This document shows, in pieces, positions 50,624 through 58,750 of a stretch of DNA of 64,000 nt. The translations under genes and the position numbers were made by a program. Location: assembly GCA_947598155.1 (NCBI GenBank), contig CANQFC010000003.1, positions 1 to 64,000 on the forward strand, written 5' to 3'. The stretch comes from an uncultured Clostridia bacterium (GTDB lineage Bacteria > Bacillota > Clostridia > Oscillospirales > Acutalibacteraceae). The notes below the pieces were generated by a model. The model was given only the letters and a program-made list of their open reading frames with translations. It ran no database searches and had not been told where the DNA came from. Position 1 is the first letter of the stretch. Every line of letters begins with the position of its first letter.

Positions 50624-51661
50624 TTGGAAAAGTATTATTCATCCGTCCTGACAGCGTCGGGGCTTTTGTGCAATATGAAATTTTTTTGCGAAAAATACCC
50701 CGAAAGTAAATTTTACATAATACCCGACGGTACGGATTTTGAAAGGTCTGTCTTTTTTGACGAAATCCTGAAACGCTTAAACGGGTACAGCGCCGTTATA
50801 TATTCCCCGTTTTACGACGATACGCCCAACGGAATTTACGTTAAAAATTTTGACACCTACATTCTTGCCGACTCCCCGTACAGCAGAGTATGCCCCGTGT
50901 CCCCGGGAATTTGCGAAAATGAGATTGTATTTTCAAAGAACAGAAAAATCCCGCAGGATGACAAAATTCAGCTTGCGGAATACTATTCCGCCGAAAAAAA
51001 GCAGTATAAAAAAGCTGTTTCCCTTTTAAATCTTGCGAACGTCTGCAAGGAAAACCGCAATTCCCTTTTGGCGGATTATATTGTCGATGAAAGACTTGTA
51101 AACGCGCTTAAAAGAATCCTAAAAAAATTGCCTTTAAACATCAGAAAGGGCAGACCATCCGTAAAATTTCTTTCCGCGGTAACTCCCTTAGGCTATCATA
51201 CCATTTGGAATACGGTGTTTGAAAATTTTGAAACCGTTATCGAGCTTGAAGACGAGGCGGCGTTTTCCTCGGCAATAATCGCAGGGATAGTCCGCGACAG
51301 GCTTTTAGACGAACGCGAGGAATTTATCCTGATTCCCGATTTATTCCACCGCACGATTCCGCAGATGATATTGCTTCCGCAAAGCGGCTTTGCTATTGTC
51401 CGCTCAGATGAAAATCACCCTCTGCCGTTCGCTCCGTCTTACAGAATAAACACGGAAAAATTCACGCTTGCGCCAAAAGAGGTCAAGCGCAAATGCTCGC
51501 TTTTGCTTGAAGCGGAAAATACATATTTGGAAAACGCCGTTTCCTGCGTTTACGAGGGCAGAGACGCCCGCCGCAAAGCCTGCCGCCTGCTTCTGCCTTA
51601 CAGCGACGTTGAAAACGCCAAAAAGACAGCCCAAGAGCTGTTCGACAAGATAACGGTATAA
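50624..51661 (+). CDS. Hypothetical protein; possible P-loop-less relative of a two-domain ATPase
   Basis: 345 residues from the TTG at 50624, with GAGGTGA upstream (a GTG at 50615 overlaps that site). Two similar halves seem present, the second from about residue 195 (VTPLGYHTIWNTVFENFETV). The stretch GIYVKNFDTYILADSPYSRV followed by VCPVSPGICENEI resembles the LDGVxIP...VDGTAPH...PKYPG stretch of PRK06851-type ATPases of clostridia. The place where those carry a Walker A loop reads YIIPDGTDFERSVFFDE, without GKS/T. Relationship is tentative; function unknown. Confidence 0.55.
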   Translation: MEKYYSSVLTASGLLCNMKFFCEKYPESKFYIIPDGTDFERSVFFDEILKRLNGYSAVIYSPFYDDTPNGIYVKNFDTYILADSPYSRVCPVSPGICENEIVFSKNRKIPQDDKIQLAEYYSAEKKQYKKAVSLLNLANVCKENRNSLLADYIVDERLVNALKRILKKLPLNIRKGRPSVKFLSAVTPLGYHTIWNTVFENFETVIELEDEAAFSSAIIAGIVRDRLLDEREEFILIPDLFHRTIPQMILLPQSGFAIVRSDENHPLPFAPSYRINTEKFTLAPKEVKRKCSLLLEAENTYLENAVSCVYEGRDARRKACRLLLPYSDVENAKKTAQELFDKITV

Positions 51662-51669
51662 CAGTATAA

Positions 51670-51696
51670 AAAAGCGGGCTGAAACTGCCCGCTTTT
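51670..51696. terminator. Bidirectional terminator before rpsR
   Basis: aaaagcgggc (51670-51679) and gcccgctttt (51687-51696) form a perfect 10-bp stem with A/T runs on both sides. It separates the plus-strand hypothetical gene from the convergent ribosomal operon. Confidence 0.85.
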
Positions 51697-51704
51697 AGTG
51701 TTTA

Positions 51705-51947
51705 TCAGTCGTTTGTGTAGGGAAGAAGAGCTATCTGCCTTGCTCTCTTAATCGCCGTTGTAAGCTCTCTTTGGTGGTACGCGCAAGTACCCGTTACACG
51801 GCGAGGAAGTATTTTCGCACGGTCTGAAGTGTAACGACGAAGCTTTGCGGCGTCTTTATAATCAATTTTATCAACCTTTTCTACGCAAAAAGCACAAACT
51901 TTTTTACGTGCTTTTCTCATAGGTCTGGCACCTTTTTCGTAAGCCAT
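51705..51947 (-). CDS. rpsR: Ribosomal protein bS18
   Basis: 80 residues. Part of the small-subunit platform, where it pairs with bS6. Seen: [20 protein letters not shown] with a CxxC pair, [20 protein letters not shown] and [20 protein letters not shown]. The Cys pair indicates the zinc-binding form. Last gene of rpsF-ssb-rpsR. Confidence 0.97.
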   Translation of the reverse strand: MAYEKGARPMRKARKKVCAFCVEKVDKIDYKDAAKLRRYTSDRAKILPRRVTGTCAYHQRELTTAIKRARQIALLPYTND

Positions 51948-51972
51948 TATATGTTCCTCCTATTAAAATAAA

Positions 51973-52437
51973 TCAAAACGGAAGCCCCTCGTCGTCATCT
52001 GAGCCGAAAGGGAATCCCTGAGAATCATCGGGTAAAACCGAAAAGCTGCCTGCGTCTGCGCTTTGGTAAGAAACTGCAGGCGCCGCCTGCGGCTGAGCGT
52101 AATTACCGCCGCTCTCGCTCTTGCTACCGCAGAACGAAACGTTTTGAGCTACAATTTCAACCGCCGTGCGTTTATTTCCGTTTTTATCTTCATAATTGCG
52201 GGTCTGAATTGAGCCCTGAATCGCAATCATCTGACCCTTGGTAAAGAAACGCGTAATAAACTCGGCAGTGTTTCGCCATGCAACCACGTTAATGAAATCA
52301 GTCTGTTTTTCTTCGCCTGCTTTAACGTAAGCTCGGTCAACCGCAACGGTAAATGAAGTAACGGAAATACCGCTACCTGTTGTACGAAGTTCGGGAGTGG
52401 CAGTAAGCCTGCCCATAATAACTGCACAGTTAAGCAT
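51973..52437 (-). CDS. ssb: Single-stranded DNA-binding protein
   Basis: 154 residues. OB-fold start MLNCAVIMGRLTATPELRTT, VDFINVVAWRNTAEFITRFF-type segment and GSIQTRNYEDKNGNKRTAVE. An acidic tail ends in DDDEGLPF, the usual protein-interaction tip. Lies between rpsF and rpsR, the conserved order. Confidence 0.97.
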   Translation of the reverse strand: MLNCAVIMGRLTATPELRTTGSGISVTSFTVAVDRAYVKAGEEKQTDFINVVAWRNTAEFITRFFTKGQMIAIQGSIQTRNYEDKNGNKRTAVEIVAQNVSFCGSKSESGGNYAQPQAAPAVSYQSADAGSFSVLPDDSQGFPFGSDDDEGLPF

Positions 52438-52452
52438 ATCTTCTACCTCCGA

Positions 52453-52731
52453 TTACTTCTTGACAATCAATGAACGGAGCACGCCGTCAGTGATTTTTGC
52501 AATACGGTCAAGCTCTGCCGGGAAATCTGCCGCGCTTTCAAAATTGTAAAGCACGTAATAACCCTCTGCCTCATCGTCAATAAGGTAAGCAAGTTTTCTT
52601 TTGCCCCACTCATCAACGCTTTCAAGAGTGCCGTTTGCCTCGATAAGAGCCTTGAATTTTTCGTTAAGCTCCGCCGCCTTTTCTTCGCCCGCGGCTACCG
52701 AAAAGACAAAAACCGATTCGTATTTTGACAT
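52453..52731 (-). CDS. rpsF: Ribosomal protein bS6
   Basis: 92 residues from the ATG at 52731, preceded by AAGGAGG; an in-frame GTG at 52740 lies in the ribosome site and is not used. Seen: KYESVFVFSVAAGEEKAAE, ESVDEWGKRKLAYLIDDEAE and GYYVLYNFESAADFPAELDR. First gene of its operon. Confidence 0.96.
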   Translation of the reverse strand: MSKYESVFVFSVAAGEEKAAELNEKFKALIEANGTLESVDEWGKRKLAYLIDDEAEGYYVLYNFESAADFPAELDRIAKITDGVLRSLIVKK

Positions 52732-52809
52732 CTTTTGCACCTCCTTATGGACTTTGCCCCTTGTGTGTCACCCCAAGGGGAAGGACGCCGATTTTCTCGG
52801 CAGAAAGAA
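52732..52809 (-). promoter_or_regulatory. rpsF leader with two hairpins (possible S6:S18 control site)
   Basis: On the minus strand the leader contains gccga-gaaaa-tcggc (plus 52787-52801) and a stem cccctt/aagggg closing gtgtgtcacccc (plus 52757-52780), just before the ribosome site. Leaders of rpsF operons in many bacteria bind the S6:S18 complex. I did not verify the consensus, so the assignment rests on position and structure. Confidence 0.4.
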
Positions 52810-52838
52810 ATTATACCAATACTTAACCGAAAAGTCAA
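52810..52838 (-). promoter_or_regulatory. Promoter for rpsF-ssb-rpsR
   Basis: On the minus strand TTGACT (plus 52833-52838), a 17-nt spacer and TATAAT (plus 52810-52815). Strong housekeeping match, about 80 bp before the rpsF start; it lies just inside the gap after the preceding ligase gene. Confidence 0.85.
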
Positions 52839-52845
52839 GCATCAA

Positions 52846-54300
52846 TTACCTTATTTTTACGATTTTGCTGTTTTGGTTTTGATCGTCCCGGCGTAATCTG
52901 CGCCTTTTAAAAATGCTTATTCTTTCCTGATATTCTCCCGTATCACACTTTTCGACTATAACAAAAAACATAGTTATCAGAAAAAGATAGGGAAGAGGAC
53001 AGAAAATTCCCGGATTTACAAGCGACATCATTTCAAGCCCCGCATAAGAAATAAACACAGTTATATTGAACAAAGTGACTTTTCTCCAAAGGAGCATATT
53101 CCTGCGGATAAACTGTACGACATACGCAATTATTCCAACCGTGCCGAAGGACGCCGCGATTTGTATCGGTTCGCAGTGGTACCAGCAAAGCGCAAATTCC
53201 TTTGACTCGTGTACGTCGCGGTTGCCCATATAGCCGAGCCCCGTCCCAAAAAGCGGATGATTTAGAAAATCGTTTATTCCCCTTGCGCAGTGAATTGCCC
53301 TCACTTCCGTCGATTCGCCCATCAGGAACCCGCTAACCGCCGTAAAGAGCCTGTTTATCGTATAGCCGAATATCTCTACAAACTGCCTGAAGAAAACCAT
53401 TACGGCAAACAAAATACATCCGCAGATAAAAAGATAAGCTATTCTTCGGCTTTTGTCGTACAGCGTATACATTATTATACACATTGCGAGCTCGACCGCG
53501 CCGAAAACCATTCCGCCCCTTGAACCAGTTAAAAGAATAGCGAAAAAATACACAAATCCTAAAATTGTCGCATAGCTTTTTCGGTTCGCGAGCAAAAACG
53601 GGAAAGGCATTACCATCATTAAGAAAGTGGACAGATTATTTCTCCACTGCATAAATAATACGCCTTTAATGTCAAGCACCTTGTTTATATTTATAATGTA
53701 AAACGAGAAAATTATAAACGAGCCGAAAGCGCCCGCTATAACCATTATTTTTGTTACCATATTTATCAGCGAATAATCTTTGTTTACGTCGATGTTCGCG
53801 AAGAAAAGCAAATACATAAACGCCATACCGAAACCGAGCCCCGCCATATGGTAAAGCGATGTGGGCGCCCAATACTCCTGGGCGGTAATAAACCCAAACC
53901 CCCCGAGAATTATTGAAAGAGATACAAACATCATGGGCCAGAACTGAGAGCCCTGAATTTTTATCGGCCTCCAATAGAAAACGAAATGCAGTAAAAGGCA
54001 CAAGATAAGCGGAATAGCCAACATTTTATACCGAATAAACGTGCTGTATGAGTCATAACAGTGAATGGCTATCATATAGGTCAAAAGAAAAGGCAGTAGA
54101 GTAGCCATAAAATCGTCGCTAATCAAAAAAATCAACGCCACTATAAACCCAAACACAAGCGTGCCGTAAACATGAAGACCGAGCGTTGTAAAAACCGCCG
54201 CAAGACAGCAGAGCATAATCATCCACTCCGTAGTCAAAAAAAACGAGCGCACAGATTTAAGCGTATTCTGAAATTTTTCAGACTTTACAAACGACATCAT
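52846..54300 (-). CDS. O-antigen ligase/polymerase-like membrane protein
   Basis: 484 residues, about 12 membrane helices. The hallmark loop contains LNHPLFGTGLGYMGNRDV, then ALCWYHCEPIQIAASFGTVG, which is the Wzy_C pattern (G-x-G ... H/C-x-x-x-Q). LLTGSRGGMVFGAVELAM is also typical. It is separate from the glycopolymer cluster at 17.9-26.6 kb, so its partner glycan is unknown. Upstream on this strand is the divergent XRE operon. Confidence 0.8.
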   Translation of the reverse strand: MMSFVKSEKFQNTLKSVRSFFLTTEWMIMLCCLAAVFTTLGLHVYGTLVFGFIVALIFLISDDFMATLLPFLLTYMIAIHCYDSYSTFIRYKMLAIPLILCLLLHFVFYWRPIKIQGSQFWPMMFVSLSIILGGFGFITAQEYWAPTSLYHMAGLGFGMAFMYLLFFANIDVNKDYSLINMVTKIMVIAGAFGSFIIFSFYIININKVLDIKGVLFMQWRNNLSTFLMMVMPFPFLLANRKSYATILGFVYFFAILLTGSRGGMVFGAVELAMCIIMYTLYDKSRRIAYLFICGCILFAVMVFFRQFVEIFGYTINRLFTAVSGFLMGESTEVRAIHCARGINDFLNHPLFGTGLGYMGNRDVHESKEFALCWYHCEPIQIAASFGTVGIIAYVVQFIRRNMLLWRKVTLFNITVFISYAGLEMMSLVNPGIFCPLPYLFLITMFFVIVEKCDTGEYQERISIFKRRRLRRDDQNQNSKIVKIR

Positions 54301-54413
54301 ACTTCTCCTTTATATCATTTTGATTATAAAGGAAAATATAAAAAATTCAATAATTGTAACAACAATTTAATAATTATTACAAAAGTCTTACAACGGAAAA
54401 ATGTAAAATATAC

Positions 54414-54464
54414 TTGACATTTTAAAATACAATGATATAATAAATGTAAAGTAAGTTTTACTTT
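54414..54464 (+). promoter_or_regulatory. Promoter and operator of the XRE-ABC operon
   Basis: TTGACA (54414-54419), a 16-nt spacer and TATAAT (54436-54441). Just after the -10, AAAGTAA (54448-54454) and TTACTTT (54458-54464) form a perfect 7-bp inverted repeat over the expected transcription start, the usual place for an autoregulating repressor site. Confidence 0.75.
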
Positions 54465-54478
54465 TTTGGAGTGATACT

Positions 54479-54688
54479 TTGAAAAACCGTTTAGAGGAGC
54501 TAAGAAAATCCCGAAATCTTCGGCAGGACGAGCTCGGCGAGGCGCTGGGCGTTTCCCGGCAGACTGTAATATCCATTGAAAAAGGAAAATATAACCCCTC
54601 AATAACGCTTGCGTTTAAAATAGCGAGGTTTTTCGGCGCGTCTATTGAGGAAATATTTATTTATGAAGGTGACGGGAATGAAACATAA
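54479..54688 (+). CDS. XRE-family HTH regulator
   Basis: 69 residues, TTG start with TTGGAGTG upstream. Cro/CI-type helix-turn-helix: LRKSRNLRQDELGEALGVSR, QTVISIEKGKYNPSITLAFK, with C-terminal IARFFGASIEEIF. It probably represses its own operon through the inverted repeat at 54448-54464. Such short regulators commonly precede ABC-2 exporter operons. Overlaps the next gene by 11 bp. Confidence 0.92.
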   Translation: MKNRLEELRKSRNLRQDELGEALGVSRQTVISIEKGKYNPSITLAFKIARFFGASIEEIFIYEGDGNET

Positions 54689-55103
54689 ATCAATCAAATA
54701 TATCGTTATATCTCTTCTGAACTGCTTTGTCATTACAACCGGCGCTTTTTCCGCGGCGTTTTATTTTTCCGAAGTCGGTTCAAAAGCTTCCTCATATTTT
54801 TTCGGCGCAGGTTCGGGAGCGGCGGCCGTTATGGTGTTTAACACTGTTAAGCTCGCGGTAATGCTTAAAAATCCTAAATACCGCAAAGAACAGGAGGCCG
54901 CGCAAAAGGACGAGCGGCTCATTTCGATTCGCAACCGCTCTATGGCCGTGTCTTTTTACACAATGATAATATGCGCCGCCGTCGCGAGCTTTATTTTTGC
55001 CGCTAAAGGCGATTTGGAAAAAGCGGGGCATTTTTCCGGGTTTTTATGCGTCAGCACCGCCGTCTATTTTATCGCGTATATAATTTTATCCCACAAGGAG
55101 TGA
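54678..55103 (+). CDS. Small polytopic membrane protein
   Basis: 141 residues from the ATG at 54678, which has GACGGG upstream and overlaps the XRE gene. Four membrane segments: two near the N-terminus (YIVISLLNCFVITTGAF, SGAAAVMVFNTVKLAV) and two near the C-terminus. Between them is a charged loop, NPKYRKEQEAAQKDERLISI. The layout is like DUF2178-type proteins found next to XRE regulators. Function unknown, presumably tied to the exporter. Confidence 0.7.
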   Translation: MKHKSIKYIVISLLNCFVITTGAFSAAFYFSEVGSKASSYFFGAGSGAAAVMVFNTVKLAVMLKNPKYRKEQEAAQKDERLISIRNRSMAVSFYTMIICAAVASFIFAAKGDLEKAGHFSGFLCVSTAVYFIAYIILSHKE

Positions 55104-55108
55104 AATAA

Positions 55109-56020
55109 ATGAATTTAACCGTAAACCAAATTTACAAAAGCTTTGGCGAAAAGAATGTTCTTAAAGGAATTTCTTTTTCTGCCCAGAGCGGTAAGGCGCT
55201 GGGGATTTTGGGCAGAAACGGGGCCGGAAAAACCACGCTTATTCGCATAATTATGCAGGTATTCGGCGCAAATTCCGGCACTGTCACGCTTGACGGCGAG
55301 GCAATAGACCCGGAAAAAGTACGAATAGGCTATCTGCCTGAGGAGCGCGGCCTTTACCCAAAGCAAAAAATAATGACTCAGCTTTTATACTTCGCGGAGC
55401 TTAAGGGCGTCGATAAAAAAAGTGCGAGAAATACCGCCGATAAATATTTTAAAGAGCTTGAAATCGAGCAGTACAAAAACGTTCGGCTTGACACTCTCTC
55501 AAAAGGCAATCAGCAGAAAATTCAGCTTATCGCGGCGCTCATTGCAAACCCCGACATCGTTATTCTTGACGAGCCTTTTTCGGGGCTTGACCCGGTTAAT
55601 GCCGGAATGCTTAAAAATATTGTAAAAGAGCTTATCGCGGACGGTAAAATGGTGCTTTTCTCCAGCCACCAAATGAATTACATTGAAGAATTTTGCGACG
55701 ATATTGTCATTCTTAACGGGGGAAAATCGGTACTTGAGGGAAGTATAAAGAAGATAAAGAGGAGCTACGCAAGAAATATTCTTGAAATATCCACGCAGGA
55801 GACCGAAAACGCCTTGAACGCAGTTTTAAACGCCTCGCTCCCGTTTGTCAGCAAAGCGGAGGTTATTGACGGCAAACTTACAGTTATTCTTAAAGATGAG
55901 GAAAGCAAGCCACAGCTTATTAAATTCGCAGCGGAAAATATTCCGGATATTGACGGAATAGCGGTAAAAGAGCCGACGCTTGCCGACATATTTATTCATT
56001 ACACGGAGGGCAGCGTATGA
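55109..56020 (+). CDS. ABC transporter ATPase (NatA-like)
   Basis: 303 residues. Walker A GILGRNGAGKTTLIRI, signature LSKGNQQKIQLIAALIANP (NatA/ABC-2 variant), Walker B DIVILDEPFSGLDPVN and the switch histidine in LFSSHQMNYIEEF. The C-terminal ~80 residues form a DUF4162-like domain. Powers the permease encoded next; the stop overlaps its start. Confidence 0.93.
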   Translation: MNLTVNQIYKSFGEKNVLKGISFSAQSGKALGILGRNGAGKTTLIRIIMQVFGANSGTVTLDGEAIDPEKVRIGYLPEERGLYPKQKIMTQLLYFAELKGVDKKSARNTADKYFKELEIEQYKNVRLDTLSKGNQQKIQLIAALIANPDIVILDEPFSGLDPVNAGMLKNIVKELIADGKMVLFSSHQMNYIEEFCDDIVILNGGKSVLEGSIKKIKRSYARNILEISTQETENALNAVLNASLPFVSKAEVIDGKLTVILKDEESKPQLIKFAAENIPDIDGIAVKEPTLADIFIHYTEGSV

Positions 56021-57234
56021 AACAGTTTACAAAGATTTTCAGATTTGAATTTTTAAACATAGTAAAAAGCAAAGCTTTTATTTTCCTTACGCTTATTTTA
56101 TTTATCGGCACAACGGCGGCGCTTTTTTATCCTCGTTTTACGGGCGGCAAAAAATCACCGTCTGTAAGCGTGGACGAACCCGAAAGAGTCGCGGTATTTG
56201 ACCAATCCGGCGATTTGGGAGAATATATAAAAGAAAATATGACGTCTTACGAAATTACGCTTTGCAAAACCGAAGGCGAGGCCGCGGAGCTTTTAAAGGC
56301 AGAAAATGTTGACGCGTCGGTGGTTATCACCTCTCCCCTTACATATGTTTACTCCGTTAACGATATGGGGCTTTACGATGAGACGGCGAACATTATAAGC
56401 GAGCTTTTGCAGGTTAAATACCGTGAAACGCGGCTCAAAGAGTTAGGGCTTACCGATAGCCAAATTACGGAAATACAGTCGGCCGTTGCAGTACCCGAAT
56501 ACAAAATAGTGGGTCAGGACCAGTCGCAAAGCTTTTTTTACACATATATTTTACTGTTTATGCTCTATATTTCGGTAATTGCGTATGGCCAAATGATCGC
56601 TCAGAGCGTTGCGACGGAAAAGAGTTCAAGAGCTATGGAGCTTTTGATTACAAGCGCAAAACCCGACAGCCTGATTTTCGGCAAGGTGCTGGGCACAGGA
56701 TTCGCCGGCCTTTCGCAGATGCTCATAATTCTTTTGTGGGCGGTCGCCTGTTACCGTATAAACGCGCCGTACTGGGAGGACAGTTTAATAATAGCCTCCA
56801 TTTTTGATATGCCTGTTTCGCTCATATTCTACGCGGCGGTTTTCTTTGTGCTCGGATTTTTGATTTACGCTTTTCTTTACGGAGCTCTGGGCTCGCTTGC
56901 CTCAAAAATGGAAGATATAGGCACGCTGACAACTCCGCTGACTTTCCTTATGATTCTCGCGTTTATGGTGCCGATTTTCAGCATAACCTCCGGAAAAGTC
57001 GACACAGCCATTATGAAAATTCTGTCGTTTGTCCCGTTCTGTTCGCCTATGGCTATGTTTGCGCGAATCGCAATGAGTACGGTAAAGCCGCTGCACATTG
57101 CAATTTCAATAATAATTCTTATAGCGTCAAATATCATCATAGGTTATGTAGCCGTTCTTATATACCGAATGGGGATTTTAATGTACGGCAAGCCGCCTAA
57201 AATTACTCAAATTTTAAAACAGCTGAAAAAATAA
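56017..57234 (+). CDS. ABC-2 type permease (NatB-like)
   Basis: 405 residues. One N-terminal membrane helix (AFIFLTLILFIGTTAALF), a ~130-residue extracytoplasmic domain, then five to six helices. AQSVATEKSSRAMELLITSA and PDSLIFGKVLGTGFAGLSQM form the ABC-2 coupling region. The layout matches sodium or peptide exporters of the NatB/YhaP group; substrate unknown. Confidence 0.9.
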   Translation: MKQFTKIFRFEFLNIVKSKAFIFLTLILFIGTTAALFYPRFTGGKKSPSVSVDEPERVAVFDQSGDLGEYIKENMTSYEITLCKTEGEAAELLKAENVDASVVITSPLTYVYSVNDMGLYDETANIISELLQVKYRETRLKELGLTDSQITEIQSAVAVPEYKIVGQDQSQSFFYTYILLFMLYISVIAYGQMIAQSVATEKSSRAMELLITSAKPDSLIFGKVLGTGFAGLSQMLIILLWAVACYRINAPYWEDSLIIASIFDMPVSLIFYAAVFFVLGFLIYAFLYGALGSLASKMEDIGTLTTPLTFLMILAFMVPIFSITSGKVDTAIMKILSFVPFCSPMAMFARIAMSTVKPLHIAISIIILIASNIIIGYVAVLIYRMGILMYGKPPKITQILKQLKK

Positions 57235-57375
57235 ATTTATGATGCGCCGATAAACTGTTTACAGAATGTTCATCGTTTATCTATTGTTTTTCAATAAATT
57301 TGCGGTATATTTAATACAGTTCTTCCAAGTGACAGACATTTCATTTTCATTCTCCTTTCTTTCGCTTTTAAAAAG

Positions 57376-57412
57376 CAAAAAAGCGGCTCCCCCGACGGGA
57401 GCTGCTTTTTTA
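57376..57412. terminator. Terminator between the ABC operon and the binding-protein gene
   Basis: aaaaaagcggctccc and gggagctgctttttt pair with one mismatch around a short loop. Runs of A and T on both sides make it usable in both directions. Confidence 0.85.
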
Positions 57413-57475
57413 TATATAAAATTATTCAATAATGGGCTTGCGCCGTCATTATGCGTTAGGCGTTGCCGCCGCCTT

Positions 57476-58750
57476 TTACTGAAATTCCTTTATTCCTTGA
57501 TTTTTTGCTTTCGCTATACGGCAGTCGTCCATCATTTTCACACAGCCGTTCACATCCACTTTGCCGTGGAAAAGCTGATTAAAAGCGGCTGTGGCGTCGT
57601 CGCCGCTGTATCCGATTATTCTTGAAGACGATGTGGATACGCGTTCATTTTCGGCTATTGACGCCGCCGCGTCCGTCACCATTTTTGACTGTATATTTGT
57701 ATTCTGACCTTTAAAACAGCTCACCGTAGAAATGCCCGCAAACGCCTTGTTATAATTTTCCGCCGTGGCGCAGAAGTTAAGAAAATCAAGCGCCATATTC
57801 AGCTTGTCGCTGTTTTTGTTTACCATCATCATATTTAGGTTGCCGCCCTCATATGTACCCTTTTCCGCAGTATCCATAAAAACAGGCATTAGGGCGAAAT
57901 CGTCAACCGAATATTTATTTCCTTTTTCCAAATCGGTATAAAACCACGTGTCCCATATAAATGTCATTACGGCCTTTCCGGATGCCATTGTGGGGCTGAT
58001 TTCCGACCATCCGGTATTAAGATAATCAGTGCCGAACCACCCTTTTTTCTCAGCGTCCGCTATCCACTGCACCATATTTTTAACTTCGGGAATATCGGCG
58101 TATTTTATCTCGTTTTTATTTATCTTGCTGAGCGTATCGGCGTTGTCGGCGAACAGAGGGTCAAGGCCGAACTGTATCATCCACGAACAGCCGTCGGCAG
58201 GCCAGCATATCGGCGTGTATCCGCTGTCGGCGAGCACTTCGCAAAGCGCGTCAAACTCCTCCTGAGTAGTGGCGGGTTTAAGCCCTAAACTGTCAAAAAT
58301 TGTTTTGTTATAATAACAGCCCGAAACAGAGCTCTCCCAGAACGGCAGACCCAACAGATTGCCGTTTTCATCCATACAATATGCTTTTGCGCTGTCGGTA
58401 AGGTCGCTTACCCAGCTTTGGTCGTTTAAGTATTTAAAGTTTCCCGCCACGTCAAAGCGTTTTAAGTCGGAATTGTGAAAATGCAGGAATATATCGGGAA
58501 CTTCTCCTTTGGAAAATTTTTCCTCGCAAGTCGTTTCATATTCCGAATCCTCGTAAGAAATAATTTCCAGATTATTTCCGGTTGATTCCTCATATTGCTT
58601 AAAAATACTTTGCATATAGCTTTTTTCAAGGTCGCTTTTTTTGCCTATCAAAGTAATGGTATTTGCGTTTTTACCGGGCAATTTGCCGCAAGAAGTAAGG
58701 GTAAATATCGTTGAAATCGCCAGTATAAGGCTTAATATCTTTTTTTTCAC
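57476..58750 (-). CDS. Extracellular solute-binding lipoprotein (sugar ABC type)
   Basis: 424 residues with a lipoprotein signal (ILAISTIFTLTSCGK). Family 1 solute-binding fold: LEIISYEDSEYETTCEEKFS, GEVPDIFLHF, NLLGLPFWESSVSGCYYNK and KAVMTFIWDTWFYTD. Members bind sugars or oligosaccharides for import. No permease or ATPase gene accompanies it; instead it overlaps the stop of the sensor kinase gene (ATGA). It may therefore present ligand to that kinase. Ligand unknown. Confidence 0.9.
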   Translation of the reverse strand: MKKKILSLILAISTIFTLTSCGKLPGKNANTITLIGKKSDLEKSYMQSIFKQYEESTGNNLEIISYEDSEYETTCEEKFSKGEVPDIFLHFHNSDLKRFDVAGNFKYLNDQSWVSDLTDSAKAYCMDENGNLLGLPFWESSVSGCYYNKTIFDSLGLKPATTQEEFDALCEVLADSGYTPICWPADGCSWMIQFGLDPLFADNADTLSKINKNEIKYADIPEVKNMVQWIADAEKKGWFGTDYLNTGWSEISPTMASGKAVMTFIWDTWFYTDLEKGNKYSVDDFALMPVFMDTAEKGTYEGGNLNMMMVNKNSDKLNMALDFLNFCATAENYNKAFAGISTVSCFKGQNTNIQSKMVTDAAASIAENERVSTSSSRIIGYSGDDATAAFNQLFHGKVDVNGCVKMMDDCRIAKAKNQGIKEFQ

